From the NCBI GenBank assembly GCA_002439285.1, contig DJTQ01000094.1:1-11451 (forward strand): a stretch of 11,451 nucleotides of DNA. Reading direction: 5' to 3'. Positions within the stretch are counted from its first letter, which is position 1, and each line of letters begins with the position of its first letter. This DNA is from Paenibacillaceae bacterium UBA6304 (GTDB taxonomy: Bacteria > Bacillota > Bacilli > Paenibacillales > Paenibacillaceae). This document shows, piece by piece, positions 1 through 6,195 of this stretch. The translations under genes were made by a program, and so were the position numbers. The notes under the pieces are model-generated. The model did no database searches, was not told where the DNA came from, and worked only from the letters and a program-made list of their open reading frames with translations.

Positions 1-994
1 TACCTTCAATCTTACGTGCTTCCTCGACCATGACATCCAGTTCCAGGCAGCTTACTTCATACAAGTCACGAAGTGAGTCATGGGAGGCGTTCATCAATTC
101 ACCGAATACGACCAGATTATTTGCGCTGAGCGCATCAACCGACTTCAGCACGCGGGCATTCTCTTCCACCACATGAGTTGCACGCCGCAGCAGTACTTCA
201 TCTGTGAATTTCCCTTTTATTTGGGCAAAACGTTCCGGCGACAGGTGAGCCAAATACTGAATCTGAGGCTCTTCTTCCTGCACGATGCGAAGTGCCGCGT
301 CGCATTGTTCCCGGCGCTCATTGTATTTGGAATCTACCAATCCTCTGCGCTTGTTCGTATTGCCGATCACCAGCTTGTACGCTCCAGTCTTAAATGGTAC
401 CAATTTGTATTCCAGCGTATCGCACATGAGCAGAATCGCATGATCCTGGGCTCCATTCGATACAGCGAACTGGTCCATAATTCCGCTGTTGACGCCTACA
501 TAGAGGTTTTCCGCTTTTTGCGAAAGGACGGCGATCTCGACTTTATCCGTAGGCTGGCCTTCCATGGACAGCAGCGCGTAGGCGGTTACGACTTCAATGG
601 AAGCCGAGGAGGAAAGGCCCGCCCCGTTCGGAATTTCACCGTGGAACAGCAGATCATAACCGCTCGTGAGGGTGACGCCTTTTTTGCCAAGTTCTACGAT
701 CACGCCTACCGGATAATCTACCCACTCTTCCGTTTTGGTTTTGCCCAATTCATCCAGAGTAATTTCAGCCGTATAAGACAAATTAGTTGATGCAAATGTT
801 ACTTTCTTATCGCCGCGCTTCCGAACCGCAACCGTGGTTCCGAATTCAAGAGCGGCCGGCAGCACATAACCGCCGTTATAATCAATATGTTCTCCGATCA
901 GATTGACACGTCCCGGAGCATTGAAGATCCGCACAGTCTCTCCGCTTTCTCCGCAACGTGATATAAACAATTGTTCCATTTCCTGTTTTTCCAT
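1..994 (-). CDS. galK: Galactokinase, C-terminus cut off by window edge
   Basis: This is a GHMP-family kinase that phosphorylates alpha-D-galactose to galactose 1-phosphate with ATP, the first committed Leloir step, in the cytosol. 331 codons are visible of a family length near 390, and the frame is still open at base 1. The galactokinase signature GRVNLIGEHIDYNGG is at residues 28-42 and includes the catalytic Arg29. The GHMP phosphate-binding loop PNGAGLSSSAS is at 122-132. GVNSGIMDQFAV at 167-178 carries the catalytic-base Asp174. The third GHMP motif (GAGFGG type) would lie beyond the window. The ATG at 992-994 is preceded by a GAGGTG-type ribosome binding site about 7 bases upstream. The gene diverges from an AraC-family regulator, which suggests local control. 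galT or galE may follow off the edge, but that cannot be seen. The identification is firm. Confidence 0.97.
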   Translation of the reverse strand, partial: MEKQEMEQLFISRCGESGETVRIFNAPGRVNLIGEHIDYNGGYVLPAALEFGTTVAVRKRGDKKVTFASTNLSYTAEITLDELGKTKTEEWVDYPVGVIVELGKKGVTLTSGYDLLFHGEIPNGAGLSSSASIEVVTAYALLSMEGQPTDKVEIAVLSQKAENLYVGVNSGIMDQFAVSNGAQDHAILLMCDTLEYKLVPFKTGAYKLVIGNTNKRRGLVDSKYNERREQCDAALRIVQEEEPQIQYLAHLSPERFAQIKGKFTDEVLLRRATHVVEENARVLKSVDALSANNLVVFGELMNASHDSLRDLYEVSCLELDVMVEEARKIEG

Positions 995-1029
995 TAGCGT
1001 ACACCTCATCTTCATGGAATCTTAAGTTC

Positions 1030-1044
1030 TTATACCTAGTATAA
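1030..1044. promoter_or_regulatory. Palindrome over the galK -10, candidate operator
   Basis: TTATAC-CTA-GTATAA is a perfect inverted repeat with 6-base arms and a 3-base centre. It covers the galK -10 hexamer and its start point, so a bound protein would block galK transcription. The natural candidate is a galactose-responsive regulator, but AraC proteins usually bind direct rather than inverted repeats. The binder is therefore unknown and the role is inferred from position only. Confidence 0.35.
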
Positions 1045-1066
1045 AAAACAGCCTTGTTTTTGATAA
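1038..1066 (-). promoter_or_regulatory. Candidate SigA promoter of galK
   Basis: Read on the minus strand, TTATCA (1061-1066) and TATACT (1038-1043) are separated by exactly 17 bases. They match the SigA hexamers at 4/6 and 5/6. The start point would fall near 1031, leaving a leader of about 37 bases before the galK ATG. The -35 overlaps that of the opposing araC promoter. Confidence 0.5.
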
Positions 1067-1089
1067 TGCATCTATGCGAGAATTATATG
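1060..1089 (+). promoter_or_regulatory. Candidate SigA promoter of the araC-family gene
   Basis: TTGATA (1060-1065, 5/6) and TATATG (1084-1089, 4/6) are 18 bases apart. An alternative -10 TTATAT one base earlier gives 17. The start point would be near 1096, about 32 bases before the ATG. The -35 shares the bases TGATA with the galK -35 on the other strand, so RNA polymerase could probably occupy only one of the two promoters at a time. Confidence 0.4.
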
Positions 1090-1127
1090 GATAAATGTGA
1101 CCATCCTTCAGAAAGAGGGGCCCTTCT

Positions 1128-2006
1128 ATGATTCTGGAATCTTACAGCGCCGCAGCAAACCCTGAAATCAGCGAGGTCAGTGACCTGCATGTGCTTTTTG
1201 CCGGGGAAAGTCAGACCCAGGCCGACCACAGGCTTGGTCCTAAAGTCTATGATTACTATCTCCTTCATTTTGTTGAGGAAGGAAAAGGCAGCTTCCAGAC
1301 CGAATTCGCCCATTATGATCTCAGTCAAGGAGACTGCTTCCTGATCCTGCCAGACCAGCTTGTCAGCTACGCCTCCGACAGGGTTGAGCCTTGGCGTTAC
1401 CGCTGGATTGCTTTTAATGGGGAACAGACGCATCACCTGATCTCCCGTGCGGGCTTCACGCCACATCAGCCGGTATTCCGCCCGGGCCCGAACAGCCGGA
1501 TCCCCGGGTTGCTCGAAGCGGTGCTGCAAGCTTTTCGCAGCAAAAAGCCCAGCTCCCATCTGGCCTCGCTCGGCTACCTTCATCTCGTCATGGCCGAAGC
1601 TGAAGAGACGCTTGTCAGGGAATCCGCTCTTCCGGCGGGAGAAACGGGCGTGCAACGCATCGTTAAACAAATGATCCACTACATGTCCAGCCAATATGCA
1701 CATCCCGTGTCCATTGAACAAATGTGTTCCAGTCTCGGATACAACCGGGCCTATTTATCGAGAATTTTCAAAAAAGAAACCGGGCTTACGCCCGTCACGT
1801 ATCTCCTGAAACTTAGAATCGACAAATCGCGCCAGTTGCTTCGCGAGCGTCCCGAATTGTCGATCGAGCAGATCGCCGCTTCCGTCGGCCTGGCCGATGC
1901 CTTGTATTTTTCCCGCCAGTTCCGCCGTTTTCATGGCGAATCGCCAAGCGAGTACCGGAAGAACGCATCCGGCCGACCAAATCACAAAAGCACCCCTACT
2001 CCTTAG
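1128..2006 (+). CDS. AraC-family transcriptional regulator, probably sugar-responsive
   Basis: This is a 292-residue protein with the usual two-part build of AraC-type sugar regulators. The N-terminal half (about 20-110) looks like the beta-barrel effector-binding domain, with the pattern YYLLHFVEEGKGSF near 43 and GDCFLILPDQ at 68-77. The C-terminal DNA-binding domain covers about 177-278. Its two helix-turn-helix motifs are around 195-217 (SIEQMCSSLGYNRAYLSRIF) and 245-267 (SIEQIAASVGLADALYFSRQ), and it ends with the typical P-x-x-YR (PSEYR, 273-277). The ATG follows an AGAGGGG ribosome binding site at 7 bases. The gene diverges from galK, so it most likely responds to galactose or a galactoside; the ligand is inferred from context, as no residue shown here proves it. 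The stop codon lies in the loop of a terminator that serves the opposite strand. Confidence 0.93.
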   Translation: MILESYSAAANPEISEVSDLHVLFAGESQTQADHRLGPKVYDYYLLHFVEEGKGSFQTEFAHYDLSQGDCFLILPDQLVSYASDRVEPWRYRWIAFNGEQTHHLISRAGFTPHQPVFRPGPNSRIPGLLEAVLQAFRSKKPSSHLASLGYLHLVMAEAEETLVRESALPAGETGVQRIVKQMIHYMSSQYAHPVSIEQMCSSLGYNRAYLSRIFKKETGLTPVTYLLKLRIDKSRQLLRERPELSIEQIAASVGLADALYFSRQFRRFHGESPSEYRKNASGRPNHKSTPTP

Positions 2007-2024
2007 CTTCGGATATAGGGGTGC
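1978..2024 (-). terminator. Intrinsic terminator of the aldo-keto reductase, inside the araC 3' end
   Basis: GCACCCCTA (1990-1998) pairs perfectly with TAGGGGTGC (2016-2024), with a further inner TCC/GGA pairing. On the minus strand the hairpin is followed by TTTTGTGATTT, whereas on the plus strand there is no T-run, so it terminates the minus-strand gene ending at 2063. A second hairpin, GAAGGCCG (2034-2041) with CGGTCTTC (2047-2054), lies between that stop and this terminator. Confidence 0.65.
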
Positions 2025-2062
2025 CACTCTCTTGAAGGCCGATTAACGGTCTTCCTATATGA

Positions 2063-3067
2063 TTAATGATCTCCGTTCGTATTCAAAATCGTTTCGATCC
2101 GGATCAACTCTTCTTCCGTGAACTCCAGCTTGCTAAGCGCCTGCACATTCTCCTCAATTTGACTGACGCGGCTTGCCCCGATCAAAGCGGAGGTCACCTT
2201 GCCGCCGCGTAGCACCCAAGCGAGTGCGAACTGCGCCAGGCTTTGGCCGCGGGCCGCTGCCATTTGGTTCAATGCACGGACTTTTCGCAGCATTTCCGGT
2301 GTAATTTGTTCTTCCTTCAAGAATCCCGTCGAACTCTTGGCCCGGGAATCGTCCGGAATGCCGTTCAAATATTTGTTCGTTAGCAGTCCTTGGGCCAACG
2401 GACAGAACGCGATGCTTCCAACGCCATTCTCCTCCAGTACATCCTGCAAACCGTTCTCAATCCAACGCTCCAGCATGGAATAGCTAGGCTGATGGATGAG
2501 AAGCGGAGTTCCGAGCTCTTTCAATATGGCGAGAGCTTCGGCAGTCTGCTCTGCCGAGTAGCTGGAAATACCTACATACAACGCTTTGCCCGAGCGCACA
2601 ATTTGGTCCAGCGCCATCATCGTTTCTTCCAACGGAGTTTCCGGATCAGGACGATGCGAATAGAAAATATCCACATAATCGAGCCCCATCCGTTTTAGGC
2701 TTTGGTCCAGACTGGAAACCAAATATTTGCGAGAGCCCCATTCCCCGTAAGGCCCCGGCCACATATAATAACCGGCTTTGGTTGAAATCACCATTTCATC
2801 CCGGTAAGGAGCGAAGTCCTTCTTCAATACCTGCCCGAACATTTCTTCCGCCGAACCTGCAGGGGGCCCGTAATTATTGGCCAAGTCGAAATGGGTGATC
2901 CCCAGATCAAACGCGCGCCGCAGCATTTCACGCCCATTTTCGAAAGTATCCACCCCTCCGAAGTTATGCCACAATCCGAGCGAAATGGCTGGCAGCTTCA
3001 AGCCGGAGCGTCCTACCCGGTTATATTTCATAGATTCATAACGAGCATCGCTAGCGGTATAGACCAT
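2063..3067 (-). CDS. Aldo-keto reductase, YghZ/Gpr type (L-glyceraldehyde 3-phosphate reductase-like)
   Basis: This is a cytosolic NAD(P)H-dependent (beta/alpha)8 oxidoreductase of 334 residues. It follows E. coli YghZ closely from end to end as I recall it (MVY.ASDARY near the start, SLGLWHNFG at 29-37, NNYGPPAGSAE, STKAGY, WPGPYG, FYSHR, LIGASR near the end). YghZ reduces L-glyceraldehyde 3-phosphate and methylglyoxal, so detoxification of reactive aldehydes is the likely job. The full AKR tetrad is visible: Asp61, Tyr66, Lys97 and His138. The ATG at 3065-3067 is preferred because it matches the family start and has a GGAAGGATGG stretch upstream. An ATG four codons earlier lies directly on the ribosome binding site, and the longest open start is 13 codons further upstream. 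The gene has its own promoter and terminator, so it is probably transcribed alone. Confidence 0.93.
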   Translation of the reverse strand: MVYTASDARYESMKYNRVGRSGLKLPAISLGLWHNFGGVDTFENGREMLRRAFDLGITHFDLANNYGPPAGSAEEMFGQVLKKDFAPYRDEMVISTKAGYYMWPGPYGEWGSRKYLVSSLDQSLKRMGLDYVDIFYSHRPDPETPLEETMMALDQIVRSGKALYVGISSYSAEQTAEALAILKELGTPLLIHQPSYSMLERWIENGLQDVLEENGVGSIAFCPLAQGLLTNKYLNGIPDDSRAKSSTGFLKEEQITPEMLRKVRALNQMAAARGQSLAQFALAWVLRGGKVTSALIGASRVSQIEENVQALSKLEFTEEELIRIETILNTNGDH

Positions 3068-3109
3068 GTAGTTTCCCATCCTTCCTGATGTGAAATGCCT
3101 TTGCAAATT

Positions 3110-3138
3110 ATCATATCTCGTTCAAATATCTTTGGCAA
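3110..3138 (-). promoter_or_regulatory. SigA promoter of the aldo-keto reductase
   Basis: On the minus strand, TTGCCA (3133-3138, 5/6) and TATGAT (3110-3115, 5/6) are separated by exactly 17 bases. The start point would be near 3103, giving a leader of about 36 bases. It is among the best promoter matches in the window. Confidence 0.65.
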
Positions 3139-3151
3139 GAAACCGCTTTCT
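3138..3151. promoter_or_regulatory. cre-like palindrome upstream of the aldo-keto reductase -35
   Basis: AGAAACCGCTTTCT matches the recalled CcpA consensus TGWAARCGYTWNCW at 12 of 14 positions on either strand and is itself nearly symmetric (AGAAA...TTTCT). It touches the outer base of the -35 hexamer. CcpA control is plausible for a carbon-stress reductase, but two mismatches make this tentative. Confidence 0.35.
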
Positions 3152-3202
3152 ATATAAGCTGAACTATTGACCTGTAACTATAGTTCGCAAACAATTCGCT
3201 AC

Positions 3203-3967
3203 TCAATGCGTACGAAGTATATCTCCGACTTGCTTCATCACACTACCGATCGGATCCTTGATATGAAGACCGGCCCGGTGATCATAGGCAGTGCTGGAGG
3301 CATTGAGCAGTACGGTTCGTTCACCTCGAAAATAAGTGATCAGGGAAGCGGCCGGCTGAACCGTCAGCGAAGTCCCTCCGATAATTAGCAAATCCGCTTC
3401 CGCAATCGCTTTTACCGTGTCCCCGATGACCCTATCATCCAGGCTTTCCCCGTATAATACGACATCGGGTTTCACAACTTTGCCGCAGGCTTTGCATTGC
3501 GGAACGATCCCCGGACTCTCCATCAGCTCTACCAGCGTATGGAAGCGGCCGCAGTCCATGCAAAAGTTGCGGTGGATGGAACCGTGCAGCTCCACAACAT
3601 TCTTGCTGCCTGCCATCTGGTGCAGACCGTCTATATTCTGCGTCACTATAGTCCGAAGCTTGCCTTCCTTCTCCAAATCGGCCAGCAGGAGATGGGCGGG
3701 ATTCGGAAGGGCCTCCGGATGGATCATCTTCGATTTGTAAAAATCAAAGAACACTTCCGGATGACGATTAAAGAAACTCCGGCTTAATATTTCCTCGGGA
3801 GGGTAGGGAGATTCTTTTTCCATTTGATAAATCCCTGCAGCGGAGCGAAAGTCGGGGATGCCACTTTCCGTAGAGATGCCTGCTCCCCCGAAAAAAACAA
3901 TCTTCTTGCTGGCTAGAATCCATTCCGTTAAAATTTCAGTCTTCGGCTTCGAAATATCTGTCATCAC
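3203..3967 (-). CDS. Sir2-family NAD-dependent protein deacetylase (sirtuin)
   Basis: This 254-residue protein is a single-domain bacterial sirtuin that removes acetyl or other acyl groups from protein lysines, using NAD+ and releasing nicotinamide and O-acyl-ADP-ribose. The NAD motif GAGISTESGIPDFR is at 28-41 and TQNIDGLH at 109-116. The catalytic His is at 128 (ELHG). The structural zinc is held by Cys136, Cys139, Cys158 and Cys161, and GGTSL at 197-201 completes the fold. It corresponds to B. subtilis SrtN and E. coli CobB. At the site where CobB and SIRT5 have Tyr-x-x-Arg for acidic acyl groups, this protein appears to have Tyr77-x-x-Lys80, which favours deacetylation. AAGGAGG lies 9 bases before the ATG; an in-frame GTG one codon earlier is 6 bases away and could also serve. 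It is 30 bases downstream of the HAD gene, so the two are probably cotranscribed. Confidence 0.94.
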   Translation of the reverse strand: MMTDISKPKTEILTEWILASKKIVFFGGAGISTESGIPDFRSAAGIYQMEKESPYPPEEILSRSFFNRHPEVFFDFYKSKMIHPEALPNPAHLLLADLEKEGKLRTIVTQNIDGLHQMAGSKNVVELHGSIHRNFCMDCGRFHTLVELMESPGIVPQCKACGKVVKPDVVLYGESLDDRVIGDTVKAIAEADLLIIGGTSLTVQPAASLITYFRGERTVLLNASSTAYDHRAGLHIKDPIGSVMKQVGDILRTH

Positions 3968-3997
3968 ACTTGTCCTCCTTCCGGATTCATGATCCTT

Positions 3998-4765
3998 TCA
4001 CGGGGTTGCAGTCAACTCCGTATAACTGGCAATGATTCTGTCGGCATCCAGCAAATAGCCGGCCCCATCGCCGTCCGGTGCGATGCCGAGTCGCATTACC
4101 GCTCCAGCCTGCCTGCCCATCGCCATATCCGCGTTGCTATCCCCTATTACTACGGACTCCTCCGGGGTGATCCCCAATTCGCGCATGGCCAGAAAAGCCA
4201 TCTCGGGATGCGGCTTTCCCTTGATTACCCGATCCCGGCCGACCACGCTTTCGAAATACTCCGCGATACCGAGCCATTCCAAATGCTTCAAGGCCTCCGT
4301 CGTCGTATCGGAGGTGACTACACCGAGCCGGATTCCTGCTACTCGGCAGGCATCCAAGAAGCTGCCCAATCCAGGCATCGGCTGCGCGCTTCGGTGTTTC
4401 TCGACTTCCACCATGGCCGAGGCGCTAAACTGACGGACCTGGACTACCGCTTCATTCCAAGGGACACCGGCATTATAAAGCTGCCATGCCAGGATTGCGG
4501 TAACTTCTTCCTCCGTCCCCATTGCAAGCGGGCCGGTCTTGTCATAACCTGCCGCACGGCCTTCCTTATCGTAATGCAAGCCGATCAATCCGGTCTTTGA
4601 AACCGGCAACCTCGCTCCCATCACCGCAAGATGGCCTTCCAGCAACTTGACCAGTGTCTCCGCCCAGCCCCCCCAGAGCTGCATAAAGTCGAGTAAGGTC
4701 CCGTCTTTATCGAACAAAATTCCCCGGCACGGAACCGAATCGTTTCCGATATGAACCTCAGGCAT
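3998..4765 (-). CDS. HAD-superfamily phosphatase, phosphoglycolate phosphatase-like
   Basis: This is a 255-residue haloacid dehalogenase-fold hydrolase, probably a cytosolic Mg2+-dependent phosphatase for a small phosphorylated metabolite. Motif I is FDKDGTLLD with nucleophile Asp19 and acid/base Asp21. Motif II is TSD at 151-153. Motif III is Lys184 in KGKPHPE. Motif IV is IGDSNADM with Asp209 and Asp213. A helical cap is inserted between motifs I and II (about 30-130), as in the Gph/PgmB branch. The substrate cannot be read from the sequence: phosphoglycolate, a sugar phosphate or another phosphoester are all possible. The ATG at 4763-4765 follows GTAGGTG by 5 bases. It is the first gene of a likely two-gene unit with the sirtuin. 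Confidence 0.88.
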   Translation of the reverse strand: MPEVHIGNDSVPCRGILFDKDGTLLDFMQLWGGWAETLVKLLEGHLAVMGARLPVSKTGLIGLHYDKEGRAAGYDKTGPLAMGTEEEVTAILAWQLYNAGVPWNEAVVQVRQFSASAMVEVEKHRSAQPMPGLGSFLDACRVAGIRLGVVTSDTTTEALKHLEWLGIAEYFESVVGRDRVIKGKPHPEMAFLAMRELGITPEESVVIGDSNADMAMGRQAGAVMRLGIAPDGDGAGYLLDADRIIASYTELTATP

Positions 4766-4868
4766 TCAAACACCTACTATCGTAATTTTCTAAAATGAAC
4801 TCTTCTTCGGGGTCATTTCACTCTCTTGCCTGTAACATATTCTGTAGTTCATCTTATTCAGTATCCTT

Positions 4869-4897
4869 ATTGTACCCTGCACGCCTAAAAGAGACAA
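4869..4897 (-). promoter_or_regulatory. Candidate SigA promoter of the HAD-sirtuin unit
   Basis: On the minus strand, TTGTCT (4892-4897, 4/6) and TACAAT (4869-4874, 5/6) are 17 bases apart. The start point would be near 4862, giving a leader of roughly 97 bases before the HAD gene. I see no riboswitch-like structure in that leader. Confidence 0.5.
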
Positions 4898-4942
4898 AAC
4901 CGAACATAAATAGTTTCATCAGTTGGTCACATTTTTGAGGTC

Positions 4943-4956
4943 TGAGAGCGTTTTCT
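4943..4956 (+). promoter_or_regulatory. cre-like box (candidate CcpA site)
   Basis: TGAGAGCGTTTTCT matches the recalled cre consensus TGWAARCGYTWNCW at 13 of 14 positions. It lies immediately upstream of the palindrome at 4957-4976, within the -35 zone of the candidate acyltransferase promoter. CcpA binding there would be expected to repress in the presence of preferred sugars. Confidence 0.5.
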
Positions 4957-4976
4957 ATTGTGATAATAATCACAAT
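4957..4976. promoter_or_regulatory. Perfect palindrome, Rex-like or Fnr/CRP-like operator
   Basis: ATTGTGAT-AATA-ATCACAAT is a perfect inverted repeat with 8-base arms. The core TTGTGA-N6-TCACAA fits the Gram-positive Rex operator, which senses NADH/NAD+. Its inner TGTGA-N6-TCACA also fits the Fnr/CRP class. The sequence cannot separate the two. It overlaps the candidate -10 of the acyltransferase gene, so repression is the simplest reading if bound. Confidence 0.5.
4959..4967 (+). promoter_or_regulatory. Candidate extended -10 for the acyltransferase gene
   Basis: TGT-GATAAT is a TGn extended -10 (hexamer 5/6 at 4962-4967) with no good -35 at the normal distance. The start point would be near 4974 and the leader about 113 bases. 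It is the best candidate I find for this gene, but the same bases form part of the palindrome, so the match may be incidental. Confidence 0.3.
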
Positions 4977-5087
4977 GTCGTACAGCTAAAGAGAGTATTT
5001 TTAAACAAGAGAACATTAGTTCAAATTTAAATATTCTTTCTATTGACTTCATAAGTAGCGGAAGCTGCATGGAAGGGGCTTATCATC

Positions 5088-6128
5088 ATGTCGGCAAAAC
5101 CTTTGAATCAACGAGGAGAAACCTTTTTCCTCAATCTGCGCTTTCTGCTCATCGTTTGCGTCTTTATCGGGAATGCCATCGAACCACTGATTAACCGGAT
5201 GGATGGACTCCATTCTCTTTATATGTGGATCTTTACATTTCATATGCCTCTGTTTGTATTTGTGACCGGCTATTTCGCTAAGTCCAGTCTCTTCGACAAA
5301 TCCGGCCGCAAAGTATTACTGCAGATCGGAATGCAGTACGTTATTTTTCAAACCCTGTATTCTGTACTTGATATCACTGTATTTCAGGTTAAAAATATCC
5401 ACCATTCCTTCTTTGCTCCCTACTTGCTGCTCTGGTTCCTGGCTAGTCATTTCTGCTGGCGTCTGGTTTTGATCTCAATGCGAAAATGTTCACCGCTTCA
5501 GCAACTTGCCATATCCGTCCTGCTGGGTGTGCTGGTCGGCTATCTGCAATTGGACGGAGTCTGGCTCAGCTTTTCCCGGACCTTTGTGTTCCTGCCGTTT
5601 TTCGTAGCAGGTTATCATTTTTCTTTTACCGCTTTGGAGACCTTCCTAACCCGAGAAGTCAGAATCGCCGGCATCGCTCTGTCGGCAGGGCTACTCCTTG
5701 CCCTTTATTTTGGGGGCGGCAGTCTGATTCCCGGCTGGTTATATGGAAGCATGACCTATATGCAACTGGATCAGCAAGAGTGGTACGCCGGTTTATTGCG
5801 TCTGTCTGTCTATCTTTTACAACTGTTCGCTGGGGCCGTTTTCCTCTCTTTTGTTCCGAAACAAGCAAGCCGGATAACGGATTACGGGCGCAGAACGTTG
5901 TACGTCTTTTTGCTTCACGGCCTCATTATCCGTCTGGCAGCAGCTTCTCCCCTCTATGACTATATTCATACGGGTGCAGCCAGCCTCGCTTTGATTGCGG
6001 GTGCCGTAATTCTGACGGTATTGCTTAGCCAGCCGGTGGTCCGGAAATGGACCTCTCCTGCGATTGAACCCCCCGTTCAATGGGTAGTAGATTTGGAACG
6101 GAGAGCGCTTGGTCAATTCAACCACTAA
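5088..6128 (+). CDS. Acyltransferase-3 family integral membrane protein (COG3594, fucose 4-O-acetylase-like)
   Basis: This is a 346-residue polytopic protein with about ten hydrophobic segments (roughly 13-32, 45-64, 76-98, 109-129, 138-154, 162-180, 193-211, 236-256, 269-286, 296-315). Family members move acyl groups, usually acetyl, onto sugars or polymers at the membrane. The NolL/YkrP-like branch is recognised from LNLRFLLIV near 15, the IEPL that follows the first segment, FTFHMPLFVFVTGYF at 49-63, SRTFVFLPFFVAGYHF at 163-178 and FLLHGL at 274-279. In the family motif R-X10-H, Arg18 is present but residue 29, normally His, is Asn; His52 and His277 remain. The acceptor is unknown. The ATG follows GGAAGGGG by 9 bases. 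A strong terminator follows, so it is probably a single-gene unit, possibly under carbon or redox control from the upstream boxes. Confidence 0.85.
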   Translation: MSAKPLNQRGETFFLNLRFLLIVCVFIGNAIEPLINRMDGLHSLYMWIFTFHMPLFVFVTGYFAKSSLFDKSGRKVLLQIGMQYVIFQTLYSVLDITVFQVKNIHHSFFAPYLLLWFLASHFCWRLVLISMRKCSPLQQLAISVLLGVLVGYLQLDGVWLSFSRTFVFLPFFVAGYHFSFTALETFLTREVRIAGIALSAGLLLALYFGGGSLIPGWLYGSMTYMQLDQQEWYAGLLRLSVYLLQLFAGAVFLSFVPKQASRITDYGRRTLYVFLLHGLIIRLAAASPLYDYIHTGAASLALIAGAVILTVLLSQPVVRKWTSPAIEPPVQWVVDLERRALGQFNH

Positions 6129-6151
6129 CATTTATTGATATAAAATGCATT

Positions 6152-6183
6152 AAAAGGACCTTATAGGTCCTTTTTACTTTTTA
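6152..6183 (+). terminator. Intrinsic terminator after the acyltransferase gene
   Basis: AAAAGGACC (6152-6160), a 5-base TTATA loop and GGTCCTTTT (6166-6174) form a perfect 9-base-pair hairpin that runs into TTTTTACTTTTT. The A-rich 5' arm means it could also work on the other strand, but no minus-strand gene ends here. Confidence 0.9.
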
Positions 6184-6195
6184 GTGGCAATATTG

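Larger units (their letters stand above)
4766..5087. other. Divergent intergenic region, 322 bases without a gene
   Basis: This is AT-rich spacer between the HAD gene (minus) and the acyltransferase gene (plus). It contains the HAD promoter, a cre-like box, an adjoining TTGTGA-N6-TCACAA palindrome with an embedded extended -10, and the acyltransferase ribosome binding site (GGAAGGGG, 9 bases before the ATG). The stretch from about 4980 to 5065 is very AT-rich. It holds weak hexamer look-alikes such as TTGACT at 5043, but no well-spaced promoter and no small ORF with a convincing start. Confidence 0.7.

Noticed and set aside
80..790. A 236-codon open frame on the plus strand
   Set aside because: It lies wholly antisense to galK, whose catalytic motifs are all intact. 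It shows no family pattern and no spaced ribosome binding site.
1083..1721. A 212-codon open frame on the minus strand
   Set aside because: It is antisense to the AraC-family gene and spans the divergent promoter region; no recognisable motif.
3161..3186. Inverted repeat GAACTAT...ATAGTTC between the sirtuin and the aldo-keto reductase
   Set aside because: It has only 7-base AT-rich arms with a 12-base loop and no T-run after it on the minus strand, so it is not a convincing terminator for the sirtuin; it may be chance.
3989..4600. A 203-codon open frame on the plus strand
   Set aside because: It is antisense to the HAD gene, which carries all four HAD motifs; the product has no recognisable domain.
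5043..5048. TTGACT as the -35 of the acyltransferase gene
   Set aside because: The -10 would fall on the ribosome binding site region around 5066-5071, where no TATAAT-like hexamer exists.
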